From positions 15,569,136 through 15,633,135 of the forward strand of contig OY992540.1 in NCBI GenBank assembly GCA_963921195.1: a stretch of DNA of 64,000 nucleotides. Direction: 5' to 3'. Positions 10,832 through 21,424 of the stretch are shown one piece after another. The position numbers and the translations under genes were made by a program. The stretch comes from Pegoplata infirma. Taxonomy: Eukaryota > Arthropoda > Insecta > Diptera > Anthomyiidae. Below the pieces are notes generated by a model, which was not told the DNA's origin, ran no database searches, and saw only the letters and a program-made list of their open reading frames with translations. Position 1 is the stretch's first letter. Each line of letters begins with the position of its first letter.

Positions 10832-11345
10832 TATATATTGATCAGCGATTGATTTTAAGAAATTTTAGAGATGTCCGTCTGTCTGTCCGTCTGTCTGTGG
10901 GAATGGTGATCATTGCCAACAAATTACACTGATGTGACTGAAACTTAACCTATTTACTTATTGTTGCCCTGAGAAGTTTGGTATTGCATTTGAGCGATAT
11001 CGGTTCAGCAGTTCAAAAGTTATCAAAGAAAATGTAAGGACTCCTCAAAAATTTTAGTACAGTCAACATAACATAAAAATACAAAATGCTTTAATTCGGC
11101 TGCTGGTTGACATATGTGAACATAATTGAACACCAAATGGTATTTAAAGAAGTACGAACAAATTTTTTGACATATAATAAAAAAATTGCGGATTTTTTTC
11201 GCGAAAATTTTTTTTTTTCAAAAAATTTTTTTTTTTTTTTCAAAACTAATTTCCTTTTAAACAAAGTTTTTTGCAATAATCTTTTAGAAATTGTGGAGGG
11301 TATCACTACATTCGGCAAGGTCGAATTTAACTTTTTTACTTCTTT
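10832..11345 (+). mobile_element. HINE subfamily II, 3' part
   Basis: It resumes after FB-A with TATATATTGATCAGCGATTG, GATGTCCGTCTGTCTGTCC (10872 onward), then GGTTCAGCAGTTCAAAAGTTATC, TGCTGGTTGACATATGTGAAC and GGAGGGTATCACTACATTCGGCAAGGTCGAATTTAAC. The 3' end TTTTTTACTTCTTTT is a slight variant of the usual ACTTGTT. The open frames at 11091-11388 are repeat translations. Confidence 0.8.
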
Positions 11346-12123
11346 TATATTATTTAGACAATTGCTGAATGTATATAAACTCTATTGAATATTCAAAAAA
11401 AAAAAATAAATTATTCGCGGAAATTTTTTTTCGCGAAATTTTTTTCCAATTTATTTTTTATTTTCCTATAAATTTATGAAAATGAGTAGCATACAATACA
11501 TAACAGAAAAAAAAAATTTATCGGAAAAAAAATTTTGTTTTCGCGGAAATTTTTTTTCTTTGTTTACAACAAATTGGAGGTCGATAGAGTGGGAGGTCAA
11601 AAAATGCGGATTTCTTCTACTGTATTTAAAAACTTAATTTTTTGTTTGGGTTGTTGGGAAAACTAGCTAATAACTAAATAAAAATTACTGGATAATTTTT
11701 CAAATTTTTAACGTTTGAACTTGAATAAAATCGACTTAGAAATATTTAAAAAAAAAATCAAAAAAATATCTACATATAATTTCATATTCCAGTGCGACCA
11801 TCGTTTCTCATTTAATATTTGCTCAATCTGGACGCTATTAAGCTTAAATTGAAGCTTGGAAAATTTCCTACATAGCACTTTTTTCAAAAATAGTCGATTG
11901 ATAATAATCAGGTTTAGTATTGATAACTTTTCCTTTAAAGAGCTACTAACAAATATATGCTGTTCCATTATTACTTTGAGTCACTGTTTAAAGTCTTAAA
12001 AATCTTAAATGTAGCATTATTTTTCTCCAAGTTGGTGTACCTATTATTTTTCCGTAGAGTACAACAATTCTCAGTACTTAACTTTTACTATATAAATTGT
12101 TTATTATTTTTAAATATACTTAC
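11346..12123. other. Intron 4, exon-4-proximal part
   Basis: AT-rich sequence with two A/T tracts carrying TTCGCGGAAATTTTTTTT (about 11415-11560) that echo the inside of HINE subfamily II, so this may be an older second fragment. The 300 bases next to exon 4 show no repeat ends. No gene seen apart from the flanking exon. Confidence 0.4.
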
Positions 12124-12226
12124 TTAACTAAAGCAGGAGCAGCATAATGTGCAGCATATGCGGGTGCGGGAGCAGCATAATGGGCAGCATAACCTAAACC
12201 ATGACCAGCTAAAACAGCACCATGAG
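12124..12226 (-). CDS. Cuticular protein, exon 4
   Basis: On the minus strand an acceptor (TTCTTTTTTAG) precedes two bases that complete an Ala codon. The frame then reads HGAVLAGHGLGYAAHYAAPA followed by PAYAAHYAAPALV and ends AA before a consensus GTAAGT donor at 12118-12123. The AHYAAPA repeats match the style of exon 3 exactly. Length is 103 bases: two bases to finish the preceding codon, 33 codons and two bases carried into exon 5. Reading through the donor would give only Lys and a stop, so a form ending in this exon is also conceivable. The preceding intron is unusually long, about 18.9 kb. Confidence 0.8.
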
Positions 12227-12589
12227 CTAAAAAAGAATTGTTGAATTGTTTATAAAAAAAAATTAATAAAAATTCTGATATAAATATCTAAAGAAAATAT
12301 TTAGTTGAAATTATTTGTTGAAAAAAAATATATAAATTCAACTTCCTCTCTTTGCAAAACAATTTATTTTTTAAGAAGAAATTTTAAAATTCAAGAATTT
12401 TTTAATGTTTTAAATAATTCAAATATTATGTTGCTATTCTTTTTTAAAAGTTTTATTATATAAATTTTGTTAAAGTCAAATTGTCAGGGTACAACTGACA
12501 ATGGGTAAAAGTAAGGATTTTTTAAAGCACACTTTTAGGCATGAAGAAAACATTAAAATAAGGTATGATTTTTAAGGTATGATTGTAAA
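12227..12589. other. Intron 3, start of the transposon-filled region
   Basis: AT-rich intron sequence next to exon 4. No repeat ends or coding exons are recognised. GT/AG splice sites other than those of exon 4 are not convincing here. Confidence 0.4.
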
Positions 12590-12927
12590 TTTACAAATTT
12601 TTTGACGCGATAAAACTTACAAGGAGGTTTCGTGACTTTACTAGATTTTTTGCTACCTCCTATTTTACTAGAATTCCTAGTAAAAATTACGAGCTTTTTT
12701 GTAATTTAACAAGCTTTTTCTGTAATTTTAAAAGTTTATTACCAATAAAATTGTAAATATACAACTTTTATCACGTAATAAAACATACAATGCATTCTCG
12801 TGAATTTACTAAATTTTTTTTTGTAAAAAAACCTTGGAAATTTGTAAAATTACAACAAAAAATTTTTAAAATTACAAAAAAAAATGTAAATTTCGCCCGA
12901 AATTCAAATATAAGTAAAATGGGATTA
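12590..12927. repeat. Dispersed repeat with TTGTAAATTTACAA motifs, left segment
   Basis: The sequence GTAAATTTACAA..TTTTTGACGCGATAAAACTTACAAGG..TTTCGTGACTTTACTAG recurs, diverged, at 17340-17860. Several internal repeats of AAATTGTAAATATACAACTTTT are visible. The segment is cut by the CACTGATAG element at 12928 and resumes at 15653. Confidence 0.55.
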
Positions 12928-14017
12928 CACTGATAGGAATTTGTACATGACAATAATGAAAATCTACACTAATGTTATAAAAAATGACGTTAAAGAGGAA
13001 CCTATGTAGGATTTCATTAAATTAATGAAATAGGTATCATAAAATGTAATTGCAAGAACTAGTTTCATTAAATTAATGAACATTTTTCATACAAAATATA
13101 AATTGTATTTTATAAAAATTTTTCATTACTTTTTTGAAAAAAGTTTTTAATTCTTATGAAATACTTTTATTGAATAAATCCTACCTTTAATTTTTGAAAT
13201 GAAATACTTTCATTCAATAAATGCTATTTTTATTTAAAAAAAAATATATATTTTTGAAATTGTAAATATCTTTTTATAGAATTAAAAATAATCTTAGTTT
13301 TCTCGCACAAAATTTTACTCCACCCATAAATTGTAATACATAATTAAAACCACGAACTAATATAAAACAGCACGAATTTAGTAAATATAAAATTAATAAT
13401 TTACTTTTTATTTCAAATTTCATAAAAATGTCAGAAAAAATCACAAAACCACCAAGTTAAAAAAACACTTCCATAAATTTTTTATTTTATCTAAAGATTT
13501 CGCTCAGTTTTCTCACACAAAATTTTACTATAATATTTTCACGCGTAAACTAACAGACTAAACAGAAGCGACACGACAGGTATCAAAAACCACAAAATTT
13601 TGTAAACAAAACTTAATGAAATTTTTTAATGAAACTACGAAATCTAATGAATCAAAATTAACCCTTTATATCCTACACTCAAAAAAATATGTCATTAACT
13701 GTTTGTAGTTTATTTAAAAAGTTTTCCGTTTAGTCGTTTTTAAAAGAAAAAACATTTGTCTGATGTTTAGTTTTTATTAATGACTACTTCTGCCCTTTGT
13801 TTCAAAAATAACACACTAAAAAACAAAGACTTTCATTAACATTTAATCGTTAAAGTCATTTATTTTTGTTCTGTAAGTAAAAACTACTGATTATTCTTTA
13901 AATTTTTAATGATTTGTGTAAGTCATTTTTTTTAAATTGTTGGTATTTTTTAATGAAATATCATTAGTTTCTACCTACAAAATTATTTATAGAAATATAA
14001 AAACATGTTTGTATCAA

Positions 14018-14088
14018 GTGACTTTGGCACGATGGGTAGAGTGTCTGGCCAGAATGTAGTTGTTTGCGGGATTGATTCCCCAAAATTT
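14018..14088 (+). ncRNA. tRNA-like (RNA polymerase III promoter-like) sequence, possible SINE head
   Basis: TGGCACGATGGGTAGAGTG at 14025-14043 resembles an A box. GGGATTGATTCCCC at 14068-14081 resembles a B box and forms a three-pair T stem. Acceptor-stem pairing is poor, so this is not a working tRNA; it could be a decayed tRNA or the head of a tRNA-derived SINE. The following sequence is A/T-rich. Confidence 0.3.
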
Positions 14089-14145
14089 TATTAAAAATTT
14101 TTAAAAAAATTATTCAATAGAAAATTGTAAAAAATAACATACGAA

Positions 14146-14272
14146 ATCATTAATTTTTAATGTTTTCGTAGGTTATATTTTTTGGAATTTGTTGGTAAAA
14201 ATAACAGAACTATCATTAATTTTTAATGTTTTCGTAGGTTATTTTTTTCGAATTTGTTGGTAAAAACGAATG
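14146..14272. repeat. Two tandem 66-bp units
   Basis: ATCATTAATTTTTAATGTTT, then TCGTAGGTTAT and GAATTTGTTGGTAAAAA, occurs twice with starts at 14146 and 14212. The second copy runs into the 3' end of the minus-strand HINE. Confidence 0.8.
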
Positions 14273-14273
14273 A

Positions 14274-15085
14274 AAACAAGTGAGTACGTTAAATTCGTCT
14301 GTGCCGAATCTTGTATACCCTCCAACGCTAACAACAAAAATATTAAAGGGACGTTTTTTTTGCAGGGGGGGGGGGCTTTTCAGGGGTCCTTGGGGACACC
14401 TTCCCTCTGGTCAAAAATGTTTACAAATTTAATTACTATGATTTTTGTACAAACAATATACAATTTCATCATTATATAAATTATTTGCTAATATCCACGC
14501 CCACAAAATGGGGCGGACCAAAAAAAAAAGACATTTTCAAATCCCCTGGGCCCAAGTCCAAGACTTTGAACTTTTTTAAGCATAAAAATGTTTTATTTAT
14601 TTAACAAAAATACAAAAAACCTATAAAAAGTTACCTTTTTTCATGAGTTGGTTTACTTCGTCAAGGGGGAACTTCCCCCCCCCCCCCCCCCCCCCTGGTC
14701 CGATTTTGCTCATCTCCGAACTTAACCAGCCTATGAATATAAGACATATATGTGCCAAATTTCAGGAGTCTAGCACTTTTATTTTGGACTGTATCGTGTC
14801 TTCCACAGACGGACGGACGGACGGACGGACGGACGGACGGACGGACGGACAGACAGACAGACGGACAGACGGACAGACGGACAGACGGACGGACGGACGG
14901 ACGGACGGACGGACGGACGGACAGACGGACGGACGGACGGGCAGACGGACATCGCTAGAATGTCTTAGAATCGATCACTGATCAATAATATATACACTTT
15001 ATGGGGTCCTAGACCTATATTTCGATGCGTTACACACGGAATGACAAAGTGAGTATACCCCCATACTGTAGTTGGAGGGTATAAT
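14274..15085 (-). mobile_element. HINE subfamily III, minus strand
   Basis: Read on the minus strand it starts with TATACCCTCCAACTACAG and GGGGGTATACTCACTTTGTC, contains a large GTCC/GTCT microsatellite (14808-14947 on the plus strand as GACGGACG), and ends with the ATTCGGCACAGACGAA hairpin and ACTCACTTGTTTT. Homopolymer C (14676-14695) and G (14366-14374) runs are typical of this subfamily. Open frames over the microsatellite read as RTDGRTDG repeats and are not genes. It is nested in the CACTGATAG element. Confidence 0.85.
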
Positions 15086-15652
15086 GTTTAATGTTATTTA
15101 TTTTAGAAAATTTTGTCAACAGTAAAAAATAAATGTTGATGTTTGTTAAAACAAATGAATAATTACTGGGATGGTTTTCAATTGTTTATTCACTGGTTGT
15201 TTTAAGTGTGTTTTTCATTTGATTTGCCTACAAAATATTTGAGTGTACTGGTTCCGCAAGGAACCAACCAAAAAAATCGTTAACTTTGTTAAACAAATTT
15301 TGTTGAAACTTCCTTCTGTGACTTAAACAATGTTTATTGATACAATATCTTACATTTTCGCCGTTCACCACTTATTGTTAGAAGCAAGGGTCCCAACAGG
15401 TTTTCTTCACATAGTTCAGGTAAATGTTACCTATAAACAAAGTCGTAGAACAAAAGTTGTTTAGAATTGCGAGTTTTATAATATACAATTTTTTCGGCTC
15501 AAAAAAAGTCAATATCCTGACTTTTTTAAAGGATTAAAATGTTGCACAATATGTATGAAATTTCATTCTGCATATGAAATATTTCATTGTTTTAATGAAA
15601 CAACGTTAATGAATTCCAATCATTAGTGATATGAAGCGTTTTTCTATCAGTG

Positions 15653-15686
15653 TACAAGACTTTTTCTACTAATTTGACAAGGTTTT
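15653..15686. repeat. Dispersed TTGTAAATTTACAA repeat, right segment
   Basis: TACAAGACTTTTTCTACTAA then TTTGACAAGGTTTTTT is the continuation of the repeat cut at 12927, as shown by the uninterrupted relative at about 17803-17838. A HINE begins directly at its T run. Confidence 0.55.
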
Positions 15687-15866
15687 TTATACCCTCCACT
15701 CTAGTGATAGAGGGTATATATAAGTTTGTCATTCCGTTTGTAACACCTCGAAATATTGGTCTAGGACCCCATAAAGTATATATATTCATGATCCTCGATC
15801 GATTTTAAGACGATCTAGCGATGTCCGTCCGTCCGTCCGTCCGTCCGTCCGTCCGTCCGTCTGTCC

Positions 15867-15900
<34 letters not shown>

Positions 15901-16907
15901 TGAAAACACGCTAACTTTTGAAAGACTTTACGGAGGCTCCTGAAGTTTGGCATATATGTTGGACATTTACCTGGTCAGGTTGGTATTGCAATCCAGCGAA
16001 ATCGGTCCAGTGGTTCAAAAGTTATAAGCAAGTGAGTGAATTTCGGCAAGGGATTTTCTGGAATTTACGAGATAAAACACACCGTAACTTTCGAACGGCA
16101 ATTCTGAGGGTGCTGAAGTGTGGCATATATATTTACCGTTCCTCTGGTCCGGTTCGTTTTAAATTTCAGCCAAATCGGTCCGGCGGTTCAAAAGTTATTA
16201 GCAAAGCCGTAAATTTCAGATTAGTTCACCTTAAATTCACGTGTTGAAAACCCGTTAAACATGTTTTAAAAACATTTGTAAGTCAGAAAAATATTTTAAA
16301 AGGTATTTTTGTCACACAAAAATATTTTTACACTAAACCAAAAAAAAAAATACACTAAAAAAAAAAGTTTACACTCAAAAAAAATTTTACACTCAAAAAA
16401 AAAATTGGTAAATTTTTTTTTTTTCAAAAATTAAAAAAAAGTTTTTTTACACTAAAACAAAAAAAAAATACACTCAAAAAAAATTTTACACTCAAAAAAA
16501 AATTAGTATTTTTTTTTTTCAAAAATTAATAAAAAAAAAGTTTTTTTACAGAAAATAAAATATTTCTAACCAAAAAAAAGTTTACACTTAAAAAAAAATT
16601 TTACACTCAAAAAAAAAATTGGTAAATTATTTTTTTTTATTTTTCAAAAATTAACAAAAAAAGTTTTTTTACACTAAAACAAAAAAAAAAAAATACACTC
16701 AAAAAAAATTTTACACTCAAAAAAAAAATTAGTAATTTTTTTTTTTTTTTAAAAATTAATAAAAAAAAGTTTTTTTACAGAAAGTAAAATATTTCTAACC
16801 AAAAATGTTATTTTTTCACGTTAGAAAATTTACTATCACTTAAAAAGGGCATTGTGGAGGGTATTCATAGATTCGGCCAAGTCGAATTTAACTTTTCTAC
16901 TTGTTTT
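15687..16907 (+). mobile_element. HINE subfamily I, complete copy
   Basis: 5' end TTATACCCTCCACTCTAGTG with an adjacent inverted GATAGAGGGTATA, then GTCCGTCC/GTCTGTCT (about 15824-15899). Next comes GCTCCTGAAGTTTGGCATAT and two rounds of AATCGGTCC..TGGTTCAAAAGTTAT, then A-rich tandem repeats of ACACTCAAAAAAAATTTT (16320-16800, with a longer unit of about 225 bp). The 3' hairpin is ATTCGGCCAAGTCGAAT followed by CTTTTCTACTTGTTTTT. It inserted in a T run, as expected for helentrons. It serves as the reference copy for the family in this window. Confidence 0.88.
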
Positions 16908-17339
16908 TGTGTGTATTAAAAATTATGATTTTGTTTTACAGGGAATATTAATAATTTTTTTTATCAAAGAATAATAAAAGTCGTATGCACTTTTTGGTTA
17001 TGATTTTTCTTCCCGCCTAAACGTATGTCCTAAAAAAATATTTTTTTGAATTATGGTTATCGTGGCAATTGGGCTTAAGAAACATTTTTTGCGGAAAAAA
17101 CACCTTAATATAATTTATTATGTCAAATGAATCTTAAAAGCTTTTTAAATTGCTTTAGATAATACAAAAATACTTATCAAAGCTAATAAAGACAGTTTGA
17201 GGTATAAAGGCAAAATAACAGGAAAGATAATTTTGCTTAATATATTACCGCTCATGAGCTTTAATTCATTTTTAATATTTTTAAGTGCTTTCAAGACACA
17301 ATTTTAATCTTGTACGTATTTATGAAAATATTAAAGTGA
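16908..17339. other. Gene-free intron stretch
   Basis: Ordinary AT-rich sequence in intron 3. No repeat ends, RNA gene or coding exon recognised. Confidence 0.4.
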
Positions 17340-17860
17340 TTTTACCAAGTTGTACTATTTAAAATTTTTAAAAAATTTAAATTTTACAATTCCTTACTTA
17401 CTCTCGAAAAAAAAGTCTTTTAAGTTACCAAAATTTCCCATTTTACGACAATTCCCAGTAAAAATTAAAATTTTTTTGGTAAAAATCTGGTGAATTTACA
17501 AAAAATTTACGATAAAAAATTTACCAATAAAATTGTAAATTTACAACTTTTTTGATGCGATTACAAGGATTTCTCGTGACTTTGTGATGCCACGAGCTTT
17601 TTTGTAATTTTACAAGCTTTTTACTAATAAAACTGTAAATTTACAACTTTTTGGATGTGAAAATACTTACAAGGAATTCTTTAGCTAGAAATTTGGACAT
17701 TTACGAAAAAAAAGTTTAAAATTAAAAAAAAAAACCTTAAATTTCGATCGAAAATTTTTTGTTAAAAAACACGAAAGCTGTCAAATATAGGTAAAAGGGG
17801 ATTACGGGAATTTTTCTAGTTATTTGACAAGGTTTTTTTTTAGTGTACCACCAGTTCTAT
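17340..17860. repeat. Dispersed TTGTAAATTTACAA repeat, uninterrupted copy
   Basis: Carries CCAATAAAATTGTAAATTTA, TTACAAGG.TTTCTCGTGACTTT and GAGCTTTTTTGTAATTTTAC, the last of which matches 12690-12710. Within it, 17791-17838 reads through the site where the CACTGATAG element interrupts the other copy. Several internal copies of the same phrase suggest an internally repeated element. Confidence 0.55.
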
Positions 17861-18434
17861 ATTTTAAGGTACATATTATTGTCAATATCAATTTAAACTT
17901 CAATTTGTACTATAGGTAGCATGTGCCATAGATTAATGCTATTCCAATTCAACTCTTGGTTCTTATAAATATAAACATGTCAATGGTAATATTCAGTCAG
18001 TAGTACCAGGATGAATTCAAGTTGTTTGGTATTATAAACACCCACATGTATTAGACAAGTAGGTACTTAACTGATGACGATATTGGAAAACTAAACAGGT
18101 CTAAGAATTTGTGAATGCTTTATGTACATAAAACGCATCAAATTCATTTAAGAAATATTGGAAAAATACATGTATACGAAATATCAAGGAATAAACTGAA
18201 ATACTCAATATAAGGGAGGTTCATAAAGCCATAATTTGTTTCTATATTTTTGAGGATTTATTGCACCATCTGACATACTTGTGTGCACATGAACCAAGAC
18301 AAAAAATTTTGAAAATTGGGCCGAATTAACTCCATTAATTTTGTATTTGATTCTGTTTCTGATTTTTCTTTATTTTCCTGAACTTCATATTTTTCTACAT
18401 TATTGTAACTTCATTCCTAATTCATCATTCCTAA
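17861..18434. other. Gene-free intron stretch
   Basis: Less repetitive than its surroundings. Read on both strands it gives no convincing exon. The open frame starting at 18341 runs directly into the HINE and is not a gene. Confidence 0.4.
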
Positions 18435-18925
18435 TTTGTATACCCTCCACTCTAGTGATAGACTCATCGAAGTATCGGTCTGGACCCCATAAAGTATATA
18501 TAGTATGTATGATCCCCGATCGTTTTTAAGACATTCTAGTGATGTCCGTCTGTCTGTATGTCTGTGGAAATGGTGATCACGGCTGAGAAGTTTGGGATTG
18601 CATTTGAGCAATATCGGTTCAGCGGTTCAAAAGTTATGAACGAAAATGTAAGGACACCTAAAAAATTTTCGTACATTTAACATAACCTAAAAAATACAAA
18701 AAGCTTTAATTCGACTGATGGTTGACATATGTGAACATAATTGAACACCAATGGTATTTAAATAAGTACAATGGTATTTAATAAGTACAATGGTATTTAT
18801 TTAAATAAGTACAAACACAATTTTTGACAAAAAAAAGAAAAAAATCGCGGATTTTTTTTCGCGAAAATTTTTTTTCGCGAAAATTTTTTTTCAAAAAAAA
18901 ATTTTTTTTTAAGTAACTTCCTGTT
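18435..18925 (+). mobile_element. HINE subfamily II, 3'-truncated
   Basis: It starts TATACCCTCCACTCTAGTGA, loses part of the 5' block, then shows ACCCCATAAAGTATATATAG, GATGTCCGTCTGTCTG, TTCAGCGGTTCAAAAGTTAT and CATATGTGAACATAATTGAA. There is a short internal triplication of ATAAGTACAATGGTATTTA at about 18753-18800. It ends in the TTTCGCGAAAATTTTTTTT tracts without the 3' hairpin. Confidence 0.75.
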
Positions 18926-19046
18926 ATATAAATCTTTTTGCACTTTATTTAAAAAAATTTAATTTTTTACTGGTTTTTAAATTATTCTGTTATTTGTTCT
19001 TAAGATTTTGTTATTTTAATTTCTCTTGAATTTTTCTGTGTTTCTA

Positions 19047-19518
19047 ATAGTGCGTTTACATTGGATTTCTAATCTAGTAAATTGCGATTTTAATCTAGTT
19101 TGCAATCTGTACCGTTTACATTGGCATTTTTTACATTTGAGAAGATTAAGATTGGCATTTATAACAACAAGTTGGTAATAAATGTGTGTGACTGCGTCAA
19201 AAGACAGCGACGGTAATTAGTCGTCGTATGATTTACAAGGACAGTGACGGCGTTTACGAATAACAATGACGGCGGCATACACATACTTGGCGGCGTCATC
19301 AAAACGGCAGGCTTTGTGTCGGTGTTTTTCAGTGTTGGAAAATGCAAATAATAGAAATACAGAGTTGTATCTAACTTTACCAGATTGCGTTTGCCGATTA
19401 GAGCCTAAACTACTAGATTGAAAAAAATAAATTTGTATGGGCAATCTAATAGATTGAAACTGGATTGGAGCCACAATCTACTTTAAGCTAGCTTGGACGA
19501 CCAGTGTAAATGCACTAT
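19047..19518. mobile_element. Short TIR element (MITE-like), ATAGTGCRTTTACAYTGG ends
   Basis: The left end ATAGTGCGTTTACATTGG and the inverted right end ATAGTGCATTTACACTGG match at 16 of 18 positions. Inside, ATCTAGTAAATTGC and AATCTAGTTTGCAATCT repeat. The enclosed open frames (19159-19474, minus) do not look like protein. A target duplication is not clear, so the superfamily is open. Confidence 0.6.
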
Positions 19519-19529
19519 AAAACTTGTAG

Positions 19530-19582
19530 AGTTTTTTTTTACAATTGATTACTTCTGAAGAACAATTGACTATTTCTGAAAT
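19530..19582. repeat. CTGAAATACAATTG array, segment 1
   Basis: Units such as ACAATTGACTATTTCTGAAAT. The same array continues at 20462-20635 and 21425-21610, having been split by a LINE and a hAT-type element. The last 11-12 bases, ATTTCTGAAATA, reappear at 20462 as the likely target duplication of the LINE. Confidence 0.65.
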
Positions 19583-20461
19583 AGGTTAGGTTAGGTTGGA
19601 TGGGCGCTCGCCATTTGGAGAGTTCACTCGAAGGCCATAAGGCCCATTGTGATTCCCCTAATCATATTTCCCCTCTCCCCCTCTGATACAAAGTTCTACT
19701 TTTTCAACCACCCCGTTTCCCTGAGGTATTCCGCTAGAGACGTCAATGAGACACCGCTTAGGCAGTCCAGGTCATCGAAAAATCTTTGCCCCAAATGCTT
19801 AAGGCGGCTCCTCATTAGACCCGGACATTCGCATAGCAAGTGCTTCACTGACTCCTCTTCCTCCACTTCCCCACAGCTTATCCCTATCAGAAATTCCCAT
19901 ACGCACGGCCATTTGGCCAATCATACAGTGTCCTGTAAGTACTCCAACTAATAGGCTAACCGTCCGTTTGCCAAAAGTAAGAAGACTTTTTGTCCTCTTA
20001 GGATTCGGCAGTGGCCACAGGGTTCTAGATATCCTGCACGTAGTCAGTGATATCCACCTATCCTTCATCCTATTTTCAGATATCCTATCAATTTCGTTCA
20101 TCAATTCCACTATAGGAACCGAGATGTCAGGTTCTACTCGTTCCCCCACCGATTCAGAGCCATTCCTCGCACACTCATCAGCCAATTCGTTCCCAGCGAC
20201 CCCACTATAGCCTGGGACCTAGATTAGCTTGATTGTGTGCTGACTGATTCGACGAAGCGATTGTATACAATTCATAACTATTCCCGATTTTACAGTATTT
20301 GACTATAAGGCCTCCAGAGCTGCGAGACTACCCACGAAAATGTTAATGACGCAAGGACGAAGATTAACATTTTCGTGGATAGTCTCGCAGCTCTGAAGGC
20401 CTTAGAGTCAAATACTGTAAAATCGGGAATAGTTATGAATTGTATACAATCGCTTCGTCGA
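19583..20461 (-). mobile_element. 5'-truncated non-LTR retrotransposon with 5' inversion
   Basis: The 3' end, read on the minus strand, is CATCCAACCTAACCTAACCT rather than poly(A). The body encodes the end of an RNase H domain and the C-terminal zinc motif, broken by stops and a frameshift. The 5' end is inverted: 20363-20461 is an inverted copy of 20248-20347 around a 15-bp loop. This gives a roughly 100-bp stem, the pattern expected of twin priming but with the arms overlapping instead of adjoining. ATTTCTGAAATA at 19572-19583 and 20462-20473 is a plausible target duplication, though the array makes it less certain. RNase H places it in an I, R1 or LOA-like clade. Confidence 0.75.
19696..20347 (-). 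pseudogene. LINE ORF2 fragment: RNase H end plus zinc motif
   Basis: Minus-strand reading begins with IFVGSLAALEAL, where the usual catalytic Asp of DSxAAL is Gly, then a stop. It continues SNTVKSGIVMNC, a second stop in place of the usual Trp, then VPGYSGVAGNELADECARNG, which is the RNase H helix with the last catalytic Asp. A frameshift near 19910 moves the frame to SCGEVEEEESVKHLLCECPG, a partial C-x2-C...H...C knuckle as in the element at 23384. Two stops, a frameshift and a lost catalytic residue make it dead. The inverted copy at 20363-20461 keeps the intact version, IFVDSLAALKALESNTVK, on the plus strand, so the inverted piece has decayed less or the Gly arose later. Confidence 0.75.
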
Positions 20462-20635
20462 ATTTCTGAAATACAATTGGAAAAGTCTGAAATACAATTG
20501 ACTGCTTCTGAAATTCAATTGGAAAATCTGAAATACAATTGACTTTTTCTGAAATACAATTGGAAAATCTGAAATACAATTGAAAATATGAAATACAATT
20601 GACTATTTCCGAAATACTATTGAAATATTTGAAAT
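20462..20635. repeat. CTGAAATACAATTG array, segment 2
   Basis: Repeated TCTGAAATACAATTGG and TCTGAAATACAATTGACT units, period about 20-35 bases, between the LINE and the hAT-type element. The final TTTGAAAT (20628-20635) is the target duplication of the latter. Confidence 0.75.
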
Positions 20636-21424
20636 CATGGACGTATACAGGGGGTGGGCACAGGGGGCACGTGCCCCCCCTTTTAGATTTGAAAAATTAA
20701 AAAAAAATTTTATATAAAAATCTTAGATATTATTTCTATAGCAAATTCTCAGATTCTGAAAAGTTTTTTTCTATAGAAACATTTTTAGATTCTAATATAT
20801 TTGTTCATATGGCACTCACTTATAATTCTTACGTGAAGCAATAACTTTTTTTTTTAAATCTTCAAACTTGAATCTTTCGAAAATGGAACGCGCTAACTTA
20901 CGAATACGTAGCAGTAGGTCCACAAAAAGGAGCGTTCGAAATATGGAACGCGAATATCGGGAAAAAAATCAATACGCTTAAAAAGTTTGGTAAGATGATT
21001 TGGAATAAGAAGGTTAAACTCTATTTAGTTTATATATTTTGGTTTTGGAAAACGATTTTCTCATTTTTTGCAATTCAATGGATTTTTGCAAAAAGTGCTG
21101 AATTTTGATTTTTATCGCAAATATCAATTCCAATGTCAAATTTCTGATGGTGACACTTTAAGGTTACATATTGTTTCCAAGAACCGTTCCTTAAAAACAA
21201 CGTTGAACCTGAGAATTTGTCAGATATTATTTTCACCAAAAATGTAGTTTTTCAAATGAAAATTCGTAGATTCAAAAATTTTTCCTGTAAAAAGATGTAG
21301 AGATTTCTAAAATTTTATTCGTATTAAATCGTGAGGGGGGGGTTCTAGTTAAAAATAAATAGGCGATCACAAAAAAATCTGGGAGTTGTGCCCCCCCGTT
21401 TTCAAAATCCTGGATACGTCGCTG
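20636..21424. mobile_element. hAT-type non-autonomous element, 789 bp
   Basis: The left end CATGGACGTATACAGG and the inverted right end CAGCGACGTATCCAGG match at 13 of 16 positions and are flanked by exact 8-bp duplications TTTGAAAT at 20628-20635 and 21425-21432. Each end is followed by a G/C run (GGGGGCACGTGCCCCCCC; GTGCCCCCCC). No transposase frame. It lies in the CTGAAATACAATTG array. Confidence 0.8.

Larger units (their letters stand above)
12928..15652. mobile_element. TIR element with CACTGATAG ends and TA duplication
   Basis: The left end CACTGATAGGAATTT follows TA at 12926-12927; the right end, reading CTATCAGTG, precedes TA at 15653-15654. The paralogous sequence at about 17791-17832 (GTAAAAGGGGATTACGGGAA then TTTTTCTAGTTATTTGACAA) serves as an internal empty site and supports the junctions. 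The insides carry palindromic TTTCATTAAATTAATGAAA, no transposase, and a nested HINE at 14274-15085. The TA duplication would fit Tc1/mariner-like integration, but the superfamily is not certain. Confidence 0.65.

Noticed and set aside
14146..14272. Direct repeats considered as a CRISPR-like array
   Set aside because: Only two adjacent units without spacers in a eukaryotic intron; a simple tandem duplication.
14643..14981. Open frames rich in RTDG repeats over the GACG/GACA tract
   Set aside because: They are translations of the HINE (GTCY)n microsatellite, with frames open on both strands because the unit lacks stops.
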